Source: Silurus meridionalis (taxonomy: Eukaryota > Chordata > Actinopteri > Siluriformes > Siluridae). From it: a stretch of 64,000 nt of DNA. Shown here in pieces: positions 1 through 12,125 of this stretch (position 1 is the stretch's first letter; every line of letters starts with the position of its first letter). Location: NCBI RefSeq assembly GCF_014805685.1, contig NC_060906.1, positions 24,820,626 through 24,884,625 on the forward strand, in the 5' to 3' direction. The notes under the pieces are model-generated. The model made no database searches, was not told where the DNA came from, and was given only the letters and a program-made list of their open reading frames with translations. The position numbers were made by a program, and so were the translations under genes.

Positions 1-20
1 CTATTTACCCAAAGACTGCC

Positions 21-733
<713 letters not shown>

Positions 734-745
734 ATGAATATACCA

Positions 746-1346
746 CAGGGGTGGGCAATTAATTTTACAAGGGGCCACATAAGAAAGCTGAATTGTGTCA
801 GAGGGCCACACCAACGATAATATTTTAGGGATGCACCGAAATGAAAATTAAATTCAAAAGGCAATGAAATCCATAATTTTTTGTGTTATGCCTTTTGCCT
901 TGGCACCATTACTGGAAAACTTTCCCGCCTTTTCAAAAACGTCCTCTACAGACGGAGTGCGCATGCTCGGATTGACTTTTCTGCACCGCGTTCTTCTCAT
1001 ATTTAGAATGGCAATCGGGATGTTTGGATTTCAGGTGATAAATTAAACCTGACGTGTAGAAACGCTTTGCAGATACACCCCCTCTTGAAATTTCAGCATT
1101 GCATGTTCTGCAAATCGCTCTCCGCACACCGCAGACATGTTGCTCTCATCCAGATAACCGTGTGCTGCTGCGCTTTTTTATTGCGTCATTATAATTGTGT
1201 TTTTGCCGTGCTGTTTCGGTGATTTAGGTATTTCGGCCGAAAAGTTCCGGTGCATCCCTGTAATTAATGATTGGCCTCACGCGGTCCGGACAGGGAAGTA
1301 CAAAAAGCCGGATGTGGCCTGCGAGGCCGTAGTTTGCCCAGGTCTG
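746..1346 (-). mobile_element. hAT-family DNA transposon remnant (outer element)
   Basis: The left end CAGGGGTGGGCAA and the right end TTTGCCCAGGTCTG form imperfect terminal inverted repeats (CAG...TGGGCAA). They are flanked by an 8-bp near-identical duplication, ATATACCA at 738-745 and ATATACCG at 1347-1354. Eight-bp target duplications and CAGGGGTGGGCAA-like ends are typical of hAT elements. A second hAT lies inside it. Strand follows the enclosed coding remnant and is tentative. Confidence 0.75.
826..1260 (-). mobile_element. Nested hAT element with BED zinc-finger remnant
   Basis: Inverted termini AGGGATGCACCGAA (827-840) and CCGGTGCATCCCTG (1247-1260) lie inside the outer hAT. On the minus strand, 1127-933 encodes about 64 residues with a BED-type finger: C-x2-C (CRTC) near the start and H-x4-H (HLKSKH) further on, as at the N-terminus of hAT transposases. 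No DDE catalytic core remains, so this is a non-autonomous relic. The flanking 8 bp (TAATATTT and TAATTAAT) match only partly. Confidence 0.65.
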
Positions 1347-1381
1347 ATATACCGCAAAGTTTCCCAGTAGGGGCAAGCTCA

Positions 1382-1530
1382 TTTAAGTCTTAAAATACCG
1401 TATTGAACTCAAGCGAAGCGAACGCGCACATTAAAAAACAAACAAACACAAACTTCGATATGAACGTAAGAGCCGCATGAAACCAGCCAAAGACGCATGT
1501 GGCTCGAGAGCCGCGGGTGGGCCACCCCTG
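1382..1530. mobile_element. hAT terminal fragment
   Basis: The sequence ends in GGGTGGGCCACCCCTG, a hAT-like terminus. The flanking host sequence resumes at once: 1531 onward matches the paralogous block near 47.6 kb, which lacks this insertion. Only one end is recognisable. Confidence 0.45.
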
Positions 1531-2050
1531 CACTACTACCACACATATTACAACTTTCAAGTTAATGGACACGGCGTCTGAGGTTTAGAAATATATTTCT
1601 AACTAAAGCGATGCACTTTAATGTTCAGTGATATTTCATGTCGTACTTCTGCATCTCCAAATATTTCCTCATTAATTTGTATACACACAAATTAGCCATA
1701 ACTTTAAATCCATACGCTAATATTGTGTAGTTTCTCCTTGTGCTGCCAAACAGTTCTGCCCCGTCACAGCATGGACTTGTTGGGTGTCCACCAAATGGCC
1801 CACAGACGGAATCCACTGGTGTGGGTGAGGGTTTGCTGTGTGTTAGTTCTCGTGCTGCTGTAAAAGTCTTCTTTAATTTTAATAGATTATTTAAGCATTC
1901 TGTCTTTTCAATTAATCATTCATTATGGACTAAGTCACTTAGAGCCTTGTGATTGGCCAAATAAACCTGCTCACGGACACAAACTCGCCAGTCTAAATCT
2001 TAGTCGGAGGATAAAACTGTAAACTAATATTCTATAAAGGGGGAGTGGGA
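1531..2050. repeat. Segmental duplication, copy of 47.6-48.06 and 49.5-49.65 kb
   Basis: Host sequence without a gene that aligns base for base, with scattered changes, to 47610-48050 and then to 49497-49640. In the second copy a LINE (48060-49493) interrupts the match. Nothing coding is visible in it. Confidence 0.8.
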
Positions 2051-2240
2051 GCTCAGTGTTTAAGGCTCTGGGTTACTGACCCGAAGGTCAGGGGTTCATG
2101 CCTCGGTATCACCAAGCTGCCACATTTGGGCCCTTGAGCAAGGCCCTTAACCGTCTTTGCTCCAGGGGTGCCGTATAATGGCTGACCCTGCGCTCTGACA
2201 CACCGAAACCTTTGAAATGATACCAAAAATGTAAAGGTAA
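2044..2240 (+). mobile_element. tRNA-derived SINE
   Basis: It has a pol III A-box-like stretch (gctcagtgtttaaggctc), a B-box-like GGTTCATGCC, and a conserved core with cccttgagcaaggccctta. It is absent at the equivalent point of the 49.6-kb paralogue, where aaagggggagtgg runs straight on, so it inserted after that duplication. Confidence 0.75.
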
Positions 2241-2699
2241 AATTCATACATTCCTGAAACGTAATTATTACATTATGCAATTATAGTAGCTTGAAGTCCG
2301 GGAACTTCTAAATAACCTTTCCATGACCTGGCCATATCCCCAGAAGGGAAAGAGGGGATTTAAGGATGGGTGAGAGGGCAGCTGAACAGATGGCTTTTTC
2401 TCCTCAGAATAAAGAGATCCTCTCCTCATATTAGAATGTTTATTGTTTTGTTGCATTGCAGTTTTCGGTCTGACCTCATGGAGAGATCTGACCATCCTTA
2501 CAGACTCCACAAGAACTCTGAAAGTGTGTTGTTGTATCTGACACCAAAATCTGAGCTGCAGATGAAAGATGTTACTTAGATGGACCTGAATGTCCCACAG
2601 CTGTTTGTGATTTGGGGAATTTGAAGGCTGATTCATCACCTTCAATCTCTTTGTCATTGTCCTCAAACCATCCCTGAAAATTTGTTGAATTGTGAACAC

Positions 2700-3010
2700 T
2701 ACAGTCAAAGTCTGTCAAGAACTCATCATTCATGTTGAGGATGATGACCAGTGACAAAACTTGGGTGTACGACTACGACCCTGAGATGAAGCAACAGTCT
2801 TCACACATCATCTCCACGACCGAAAAGGTGAGGCAGGTCTGCAGCTTGACCAAGTGCATCTTCATCGCCTTTTTCCACATTCATTTATTGTGCATTTATA
2901 ATTCATCCCCAGGGACCAGACCATCAATAACGAGTTCTACTGCCAGGTTTTAAGGCGTCTGATGGAGAGAAATTCTGCAATGAAACTGGATCTGTGGTGC
3001 ATTGGTCTCA
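2700..3010 (+). pseudogene. Mariner-like transposase fossil
   Basis: A plus-strand frame reads DKTWVYDYDPEMKQQSS, matching the GDETWVYGYDPETKQQSS region around the first catalytic Asp of mariner transposases. A fragment resembling the FYxxVLRRL segment follows near 2935-2960. Frameshifts and stops make it dead. Related fossils occur at 13860-13920, 30478-30620 and 49960-50220, at equivalent positions of the duplicated units. Confidence 0.75.
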
Positions 3011-3114
3011 AAACTTTCTCATACCTTGTAGGTGGTACATGTGAAAGTAACATCCATATGAACAGGAGTTTTCAAGCAGAATGTGGACTTACACACTTGA
3101 CCGTCCAAATGAAG

Positions 3115-3314
3115 ATTGTTAAGACTAGGCCACCTTCCTCTATTCCTCCATGGAGGAAGGTGGCCTGGTCTGACCTCTCTTTCTCTTAGACCCTGATACT
3201 TACCTCTGTATTCTGGAACACCCCACAAAACCTGCTTTTTCGGAGATGCTTTGACCCAGTTTTCAAGACATCACAAGCTGCCACCTGGTAAAGTTGCTCA
3301 CATTATTATGCTTA
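3115..3314 (-). pseudogene. Tc1-like transposase fossil, unit 1
   Basis: Read on the minus strand, 3300-3115 has a Tc1 N-terminal-like stretch (HTH region, LGQSISK-like) followed after a deletion by the KVAWSD motif that holds the first catalytic Asp of Tc1 transposases. The middle is missing and stops are present. The same fossil occurs at 19545-19830, 35330-35590 and 50335-50610, so it predates the duplications. In this copy it is cut by the insertion at 3315. Confidence 0.7.
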
Positions 3315-4784
3315 TGTGACAGAATGAATGAGGTTCAGGTGGTGATTGACACTCCTGACCACCAATCAGTAGCGAGCAGGCAGGTTTGAGCCTGGCATGC
3401 CCGTATCCTCCCCTTTTGCGGTTGCTAAAGTGATTTCAGGTATGTGCTGCTAGTATGTAGTGTTGGCTAATAAGTTTTTCTTTGCTCATTGCACTAATGG
3501 CTCATTTGTGTATCCTTAGCCTGTCTTTTCAGTGTGTGTGTCTTTGTTGGGTGCTGTTTTGGATCTGTTTATTGCCCTCCCTGCAGGTATGAGGAAGTTG
3601 TTTAGCAATGTTTAGCTTTAACGCGTGTCAGGTGGCATGAGTAATGTGCAGTCCTTGAACTTCAGTTTAACAGCAGGTTATTTGAAGGCTGCGTATCCTG
3701 AGCGGTGAATTGATTCTCAGGAATTTATCTATCCGCGTTTGGTAAGTTGTTTGTTAGGGGGAATTACAGCATGTAGTTGCGCAATTACTTGTGTCATTTA
3801 TATCTTGTATCATTGTTTGTATTATAGGATCCTCCTTTTTCGTCCTGGGTGATTATTGCGGCGAATCGACTTTTCCTCGCTGCGCGCCGAGTGAACAACC
3901 TCGGCTTACAACTATTTAAAAGGGGAATTCTGCTGCTGCCGTTTGGATTTTGTGATTTGTTTTAACCGGTATTGTCTGGTCTACTGTGAGGTCGAGCAAC
4001 GTGCACGTATCGGGGCTGGCTTAAGGACGACGCGGCCGCTCCTTTTGAGTTTTGCTTCCCTCAAACTTTTAATAAAGTTTTTCATTGTTTTTCTTTTAAG
4101 CGGTGTATATGGTGAATCATATTGTGCTTTGGTGATCATCCATCAAATTACGGTGGAATTGTGACCTTAATTCGCTTTTTCCTTCATCTTTGTCTGAGAT
4201 TTATTTTGCTTTTGGTTGCTTTCAGGAGCTGGGGTCCCACGGGTGAAAGGTCTTTAGTGGTGCTATTTCTACATTTGCCGTGCGACACTTTTGACGTGTA
4301 TGAGTGGGTGCTCTGAGTTCACGGTGAGGTGTGTGTGTGTGTGGAAGTGTGCTTTTTGATGATTAGTGCTGATCACTCCGGTGGGTAACCCCAGCCCTGT
4401 ATATAATGATTTTATTTTGTTTGGCTTATTTGGAAATTGTGTAAATTTGTTGTTTAATATTTTGTGTCTGTTTATTTTTGTTATTTGTGTAATTGTCACC
4501 GGACCGTATTCACCAGCGAGAACATTTTCTGTTTTATTTTTTTAAAGTCAAGTTTTCAATAAACTTTTTGTATTTTTTATACGATGCCCACGTTTCCTGC
4601 CTACACTTATTAATAAGGGAATCGAACTTGTGTGATCTAATAAACTCTGGGGTTTACTTCTAATTCCTGGGTGTAACCCTCCCAGGTGGCATAGTCGAGT
4701 AGGTTAAGTATATAAAGTTGAGCTTGGGTGTGACGAGCCATTCTGCTCTCGCCCCTAGGCCCCCACACCACCCCTCGCGCCACA
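3315..4784. mobile_element. LTR-like insertion (1.47 kb, TG...CA ends, 4-bp TSD)
   Basis: It begins TGTGACAGAATG, ends GCGCCACA, and is flanked by CTTA at 3311-3314 and 4785-4788. The intact target gcttattcatc is preserved in the paralogues at 19.8 and 50.6 kb. It has polyadenylation-like AATAAA signals near 4070 and 4558. No gag or pol reading frame is present, so it is best read as a long solo LTR. The LTR family cannot be told from this sequence. Confidence 0.6.
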
Positions 4785-4910
4785 CTTATTCATCAATCTC
4801 TAAAGTTCACGTTGGAATCTAAACTCTCTTTACAGTAGAACATTTGGTCTCCTCGTAATGGTATTCTTTAATGATGACATGACCCTTAAATGCTGCACTA
4901 ATAAACCTAT

Positions 4911-5333
4911 TATTATAAGCTCCGCCCCCAAACCAGTCTACAAGCAGTCATGAGTTTGGACTCGAGAGTTGAGGCCGAGTGTGAAAATGTTCTTAAGACA
5001 TTAATAGAAGTGTTAGTGGCTGCAGCAGTGTCTCTCATATGCAGGTGTTTCAGTTTAATAAAAACAGCATTGTGGTTTCTGAGTTTCTGAGACGGAGTGT
5101 TTCAGCACCTCACACTGACCTGCTTCATGCAAACTTCATTAGTGACTATAATGAGAAGAATTTCAACTGCAGAATCCAGAATGAATACAGCTCATCACCT
5201 CCACACAATGAGTGTTAGCATTGGAATTTTCATTTCCTGTAACGAGTGTGTTGTAGTGACCTGCACATTCACACCAGTAGCAGAGATCTTTATCATACAA
5301 TGGAAATTTTCCTGCACATACAAATGACAGCAA
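4911..5333 (+). repeat. Block A, copy 1 of a duplicated unit
   Basis: About 420 bp, nearly identical to 20005-20408, 35755-36170 and 50775-51195. It starts at a GC-rich agctccgcccc stretch and ends just before a CA-rich tract. A reading frame common to three copies (5097-5327 here) contains CVVVTCTFTPVAEIFIIQW, reminiscent of an Ig V-set B to C strand, but no complete exon is evident. Function unknown. Confidence 0.85.
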
Positions 5334-5467
5334 ACACCCCCCCCCCCGCTCACATGCATGCTCATATATACACACACACACGTGCACACGCTCTTACACA
5401 CATATAGACACACACCACACTTTTTACACGTTTTTCTCTATAGTAAGACATCAAGAAAAAGAAGCTA

Positions 5468-5610
5468 ATGTTAAACCCACGTGACTGTTCCTTTAAGAGT
5501 TCATGCTCCGCCCACATCAACACTCCAACCAATCAAGTTGAGATAAATATGTGTGATGTAAAGCTACTCACACCAGAACACCCACTTCCACTGAACAAAT
5601 TGTCATCATT
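5468..5610 (+). promoter_or_regulatory. Block C, conserved promoter-like segment
   Basis: It contains a GC box (ctccgccc), a CCAAT box (ccaaccaatcaa) and an AT-rich TATA-like stretch within about 70 bp. It is conserved at 20510-20650 and 51333-51480. In those two copies it leads into ATGGATCCAGAGGC..., an eight-codon frame that stops. No downstream gene is visible. The promoter role is inferred. Confidence 0.4.
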
Positions 5611-6480
5611 GGTATTTTGCTTTTATTAAAGTGGATTTGTTCTGAACCATGAATTGATGGTGGAATTCCATACATCACAACTTAGTAAGCAGGTTTACAC
5701 AATAGAGGACACTCAGTCCATTTAATGATTTATTTGCAATAACATTTTTAGTTCCAGCACCAAAGCTGCATGGCTTAATGAATTTATATTGTACCTGCAA
5801 ACATGATGTCATTCATATATATGTATATACCTTAATTTAAAAGCATGCAAGTTTTTTAGAAGCTGGCACCCCGACCTAGATCACATGAGAACTGTGATGC
5901 CGCACCACGGGAGCACTGAAGGCACACCACACTAAAACACACAACTGTATTCCCTGTTAAACTAAAACCAACTCCCGCAATACCCCACGCACAAAACATT
6001 AAATTTATCTGAAAGTAAGCAGCACACCACGCTGGGTATCTCAGTGATCTAATGTTACATTAAACAAATGAAATCGCATAAGTCACAGAATAATACCTAC
6101 AGGAAGACAACTAGCTAAACAGCTAAAGAACCACATACCTCTGCTATCTATGGCAATGAAGAAAAGGGGGCGGGCTTTCGACCATGATGCATCCTTTGGG
6201 GCATAAGCTACAGGCTTATATACGATGACTGAATGCTTATTCATTGGCAAAGTGTTTATTGATTCTGATGTTTTAGAGAGATTTCTAATGTGTGTATTTT
6301 TATGTAAAGTGTTGTTCTCAATCTAACAACAGCATGTATTTGTAGAAATACTACTGCTAGAAGGTGTGAGGAAAAGACAGGTGCAGGAAGCTGAGATTTT
6401 TAGTGGCTGTGCATCTCTAGGGATCATCTTAATATTTCCCGTGTACTGTGTAATTCAGGGTGGACGAAGGCCAAAATAAC
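5611..6480. other. Gene-free stretch
   Basis: AT-rich sequence with no recognisable gene, RNA or element boundary. A short part near 5790-5830 resembles 51610-51650 (gcaaacatgatgtcatt), continuing the homology between units 1 and 4. Confidence 0.5.
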
Positions 6481-6489
6481 AATCAGAAA

Positions 6490-9040
6490 CACTCTTTATA
6501 CAAAATCTAAATTGCCTACAAAAGTAACACAAAAAGAAAGACAAGACACTTTTCTGAAGTCCCTCATAAGACAGGGAAGAAACTCAAACCCTTCCAGGGG
6601 AACAATGGCGGCCGGAAGCCTAGCATGCACTGGAACGGGGTTACGCCAGTGGCGTCCTGGCGCAGGAAGTTTAGGGAGGAAGCGGTTCCAGGTGGTTTGG
6701 TCCCGGTTACAGTACGACAGGAGGTAGTGTCCCAGCTTCTGTATCTTCCACTCTGCCGGTCCATTGGTCTGTGGGTGATATCCCGACGACAGGTTTACGG
6801 TGACTCCTAGAAGTTGGAAGAACGCCTTCCAAACTTGGGACGTGAACTGGGGACAATCTGATACAATCTCCTCTTGGCAGGCCAAGGTTCTGGAAGACGT
6901 GATAGAAAAGCTTCTCTGCGGGGTCTAGGGCAGGGGAACCGGCTTTCCTGCGACTAAGAGTTGTGTGGTTTCGATATCGCACATGCAGGGAAGCCCTGGA
7001 CATAGCGTGCAAAATCCCTGCTCATCCTGGGCCACCTCTACCCTAGTCGAGCTTGGCCCGGAAGGAGAGTCTATCTGTCACCCAGGGGGCCCAAGCCCGG
7101 GACCTCATGGATCGGCCTCATCAGGGACTGGCAGCATGGCCCGAGAAGGAACATCCTTCCTTCGGGGGTTCGCGTTCCCCTTGCCGCGGTCCAGATCTCC
7201 TCTTTCAACTACCAGACGATGGGGTCCGGAGGCTCGTCGGGCCATCAACAGGGCAGCCTTGCCGTTCTTGGTGCCCTGATGGTAGGTGATGGTAAAGTGG
7301 AACCTGGTGAGAATCAGGGCCCATCTGGCTTGTTGTGGGTTTAGGCACTTGGCTTACTGCAGGTACTGGAGGTTTTTATGGACGGTGATGACCGTAAAGG
7401 GGTGTTCTGCCCCCTCCAACCATATTTTCTTGAGAAATATGCGCAGGGTCGCAGCCATGGGGGGTCCCCGATTGCTGGGAGAAGGCATCCTTGCACCGGT
7501 GGAGAAGGCATCTACCTTCACGATGAACGGGAGCCGTGGGTATGGGTGTCAGAGAAGGGGGGGCAAAACTGAACCTCCTCTTCAGCTCCTGAAAGGCCTG
7601 CTCGGCCTCTGGGATCCATGCGTCTTGGCTTTCCTCTTCAGGAGGGAGGTGAGCAGGGCAGTGACCAGACTGAAGCCCTGGAAAAACCATTGGTACATGT
7701 TGGCGAATCCTAGGAAGCGCTGAAGCTCCTTGGGCATGCCTGGGCAGGGCCAGTCCTGCACTGCTATCACCTTCCCCTGGTCTATCAGTTTACCAGATGC
7801 ACTAATCACATAGCCTAAGCACTGCACCTCCTGCTGGTGGAACTCGCACTTTTCCAGGTTGAGGTAGAGTTTGTGTTGCCGTCCTACGACGACGCTTGCC
7901 ATGGAGTTCTCGAGAACTAGAAACCAGATCATCTCACAATGGAGCAAACCAACATGGAGAATGACCTTCGGGACACAGTTCTTCACTCCAAACCAGAGCG
8001 TGGGGGTGATTAATGTGACCAGGAGTTTAGATAGGTGAGTGACGTCCATGGTGAAATCGACCGTGCGCACCGGCGCGCGTGGGGGTCGGGCCGGACACTG
8101 GGGAATGAGGTGTCTGTGCTCGCCACAATATAGGCAGGCTCCGCTGGCCAGATGGCACTCCCTCTCACTCCTCGACAGCTGCATGGGTTCAGGTTCCAAA
8201 GTAGACGATATGGTGCGTGGATGGGGCAGGTTGCCTCGCCGGAGGATGACAAGCCGCCAGCTGCTGGGAAATGCAGATGGACTGCTGGATAAAAGCCTCT
8301 AGCCCCAGCGTATCGTCGTAGATGGCCATAGCCAGCTTAATGTCGGTATTCAAGCCTAGGCGGTATACCCAGAGGAGAGCAGTTTTGTTCCAGCCACTGC
8401 TGGCTGCCATGGTACGGAAGCGGAGGCTGTAATCAGCAAGCTGGTAGGACTCTTTGCAGGGTAAGGAGCTGATCGCCGTGGTGAAGGCCCCAGTGGCGGT
8501 GCAGAACACCTCTGCGAAGTGGCTTTTGAATAGCGCATATAATGTGGTTATTGCGCCATTGGCGCTCCATATAGCCCAGGACAGCCCCTCCCGGTGAGTA
8601 AGAAGATGAGGAATGCTAGCTGGGTTCGGTCAGTGGTAAAATTGTGCGGTTGCATCTCTATATAGAGGTTGACTTGCATAAGGAAGCCGTTGCACTCAGA
8701 CATGTCTCCGAAACCGGAAGAGCCATCAAGCCGCTGAAAGTGGAAGGGGAAACCCCGCTGGCCTCCCGGAGAGCGGCAGTGACTTCCTTGGTGACATCCG
8801 AGGGTGAACCCGGCTGCGGATTCATCGAGGTAAGCGGCGGGTACCGGTCTGATCTTTTGTCACGCTTGGACCAAGATTGGGAAACCAGAGTATGGTTAGT
8901 CCAGGGATGGGTAGTCCAGGGATGATCGCCAGTGTGAACCACATGTGGGGGAGGGAAATATGCCACCGCCTTGTGGGGCAGATAACAAGCCTCTAAATAA
9001 GGAAGACTGAGTGGGCAACAGGATCCTAGTCCTTCCACCC
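6490..9040 (-). pseudogene. Ty3/Gypsy LTR retrotransposon remnant, gag-pol
   Basis: On the minus strand the gene order is gag, zinc knuckle, RT/RNase H, integrase. Gag-like sequence lies at 9038-8189. A CCHC knuckle (CLYCGEHRHLIPQC) lies near 8130. The RT thumb and connection (KCEFHQQEVQCLGYVIS, LQRFLGFANMY) lie near 7850-7690. The integrase core (SDCPQFTS then GYHPQTNG...AEWK) lies near 6860-6730. Protease and the RT fingers and palm, including the YxDD box, are deleted, and frames are broken, so it is non-functional. Confidence 0.85.
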
Positions 9041-9337
9041 AATGCTTTAGGTCTCAGTATAAGGACAGGTTATATGTTGGTGTCTATCGTGTTGTCATGT
9101 GGGACTACAGATAAGGTGAGGTGGGCTTCAGGATCTCTCTTATTCACGGTGGTAACCTGAAGTGTACGTGAGTGTGAAGAATACTCAGGAAAACCCACCC
9201 TCTAAGATCTAACAGGATAGATGAGACGGCCCCACTCCTTAGTATAAAGGACTCAGGTTACAGACATTCAATTTAACTAAAGAAAAATATTTATTTAAAT
9301 AAAAACAATTCGTTTTATGAAAAGGCTCAGGAAGAAA

Positions 9338-9421
<84 letters not shown>

Positions 9422-10588
9422 ACCACAAAGAAAATAAGAACAATGTGACTATTTCAGTTAAGACTTAAACAACCATAAGGAAAATAATAAAAACAATGTG
9501 ACTGTTTCAATTGAAACTTAAACAACGTGTTCTTTTGCCACACTGAACATTTCACATTCACAATTAGTTGGTATCAATCAGTTCACCTCAAATTTTAAAG
9601 AGTTCGTTTGAAAGATCAAGGGAAAAATTATACTCAGTCCATTCATAAGTCAAAATGTCCATAGACTGGCAACAAAAATATAAGTCTTTTTGTGGAAAAC
9701 TCACATATCAGTTCCTCGAACAACAGTTTCTTTAAGCACAGTTCTGTTTTGTTACTTGTTGAAAGGAAAACGTAACTTGCTTATCAACCTTCAAGGAAAA
9801 ATGAAGAAATTATTGTACATCACCACCCTTGGGTCCTGGACGGAGCGCTGAAAGGTGTCCGGATAGGCAGGGTACTGTTCCCTTAACTATTTGATCCTCA
9901 ATGATTGCCCTCGTGATCCTGAAACACAGAGCACGACCCGATGAGGCCAAAATCCCGTCCAATGGTGGTCAATTAGAGGAAACAACGAACACACGATGCC
10001 ATCCAATGAATCAGCCAATAGTCCCTGCAACAGCATCCACTACGCTTTGAGTTCGTTTGAACCAACAAAAATCTGGATGTAAATTGCAAAAAACAACAAA
10101 AAAAAAAAAATACGGGGTATTCGACTTCTGCAACGAATAACTCAAGTGACCTTAACAGGCCTGTGGTCCAGTCTTATTCAGAAGCACAATGAGAACTTGC
10201 TAATAATAACAAACTAGAAGCACGTCAGGTAGCTTTGATGCATGTCATCAGTCTGGACTAACTTCCTATGTTGATTAAGAAGTTCAAAATCAACTAAACA
10301 TTTTCCATAAGCTCACCACTGCTCTTCTCCCTTTTTCCTTCTTCTACATACATTTTTTCACGCACATGTCGGAGCAAAACAAAATGGCGGCGCCCATATC
10401 AAAATAAATGTCCCCTCATAATTGAACCTGTATATCCACTACACACAGATTGGACGGTGAGCGATTGGAACTGGGCTCCTTATAAAGGGGAGATTAGATT
10501 GAAAACAGGTGAAGGTGATTAGTAGGAGGGTGAGGCTGTGCGAGTGTGCTGAGTGTAGGAGGCAGGCGTGTCTGGTGGTTCCCTGACA
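9041..10588. other. Gene-free AT-rich stretch, possible 5' LTR of the Gypsy remnant
   Basis: No coding sequence is recognisable. Read on the minus strand, sequence entering from 10588 starts TGTCAGGGAACC, like the termini of Gypsy LTRs elsewhere in this window, so part of this stretch may be the 5' LTR and leader of the remnant at 6490-9040. I could not place the inner LTR edge. Confidence 0.3.
9341..9415. repeat. (AT)n microsatellite
   Basis: A perfect AT array of about 37 units within AT-rich DNA. Confidence 0.97.
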
Positions 10589-10884
10589 CCTCTACCCTAG
10601 TGTGTCTATACAGAGTAATGAAGTAAGAGGTAATGTAGATTCACACCCAAACTACCTGTCCATACAGCACATCTGGAAATAGTAAGAACAGCAGACATTG
10701 TCTCTATTGGGGGACTGTGACAGGATATTTGAACCTTTCATAAGTCATTCACTTATAAAGTAAAGTAAAAACACTGAGGCGTCAAGTATAAATAGTCAGA
10801 GTTTATTGTTATTGTTAAATATTATTAAGAAATGATCTACTATTCTATGTTAAAGTAAACCTGTGATTATGAGTCCCACTTATA

Positions 10885-11250
10885 AACAAATCTAGAAGCA
10901 ACTCCAGGGTTTAGGACAAGTATGAGAAGGTTCTTAACACGTTTGTAGAAGTGTTAGTGGCTGCAGCAGCGCTCTGTCACATGCAGGTGTTTCAGTCTAA
11001 TAAAAATACACATTGTGGTTTTTGCTTTTCTGAGACTGAGTGTTTTAAAAATCAGATCCCACTGAATTATTGTGTGTCACTTCAACAGTCCAAGAATTGT
11101 TATTATTTAAAGTATAATCTCACACCTTTTGGTAGATATGATTCATTTAATGACGATCCTGTAGAAAACACGTCCAAACTTATTCATGCAGAACATTTAG
11201 ACAAAGTGCTGCTGCAGTCTATGAGTCCAGCAGTTTCACACCTTTGATGT
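10885..11250 (+). repeat. Diverged relative of block A
   Basis: It shares gtgttagtggctgcagcag and the following cagtctaataaaaatac stretch with block A, then runs into the reverse complement of block B (ggcctcacgctggtgtttgg, near 11262). It lies on the 3' side of NITR1. Block B in plus orientation is at 21930-22100, 39110-39250 and 60490-60670. Confidence 0.65.
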
Positions 11251-12088
11251 GGTAAAACCCTTAATGGCCTCACGCTGGTGTTTGGTTTGAGACGTGTATC
11301 TTCTAGTTTCCATCTGTTTGTGTGTGTGTGTCACTGAAACATGACAGTTGTTACCTCTAGGTTGGATTATTGCTCGTACTGGTTGGATGTTCCAGTAGGT
11401 GAATGAACTAAACTCAGTTAGTATGCAGAATGCAGAAACTTGAGTGTTTAACAGAAAGAAAAGATATGAACACATCTCTCCATTCTTATTCACACTGGAT
11501 TTTCTCCCAATTATAAATTGCATTGGTTATAAAATATTTAAATATTTTGACCTACAAACCCTGAATTGTCTCACACTGAGAACTTAAATGGACTTCTGAT
11601 CTTTTATGATCTGTCATGCCTACTTTGATCAAGAAGTTGGAACACTGATGAGTCGGTTACTAAATGTTGTTTAGTGTGAAGTTCTCTTCACCATCCTTAT
11701 GCACTGGATCGGTCAGTGTATGGTAGAAACTGTGAAATTGGTCTACAGCATATCAGCAGGTTTTCATCATGTTCTTACGCTTCCTTTAATCACATCCTGG
11801 TTGATAAACTACAGTGTGCTGCTCAGGTGGAAGTTGGAAGTAATACACCTCATTGGAGTCTCAAACTTGTGCATTATGTGATATGGAAATTACAAAGTTA
11901 CATTTGAAGGAATAAAGAAATAAATCTCAGAAATAAAGAGAAAAACTGCATTGTGCATTTACTTTATATTTTAATTCTTCTCTATTTACAGCTGTAAATA
12001 TCTCCACATTGCAGTCAGACCAAAATCATTCCAGTATATAACCAACATCATCAATTATAATGAATTAAATCCAACACATGGTTTTGTC
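11251..12088. other. Gene-free stretch downstream of NITR1
   Basis: Contains the block B edge near 11255-11300 and otherwise unassigned AT-rich DNA. AATAAA on the minus strand at 12094-12089, about 32 bases past the NITR1 stop, is a likely polyadenylation signal for that gene. Confidence 0.45.
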
Positions 12089-12125
12089 TTTATTTCATTA
12101 TTTCTTCTATTTCTATATTAAATTT

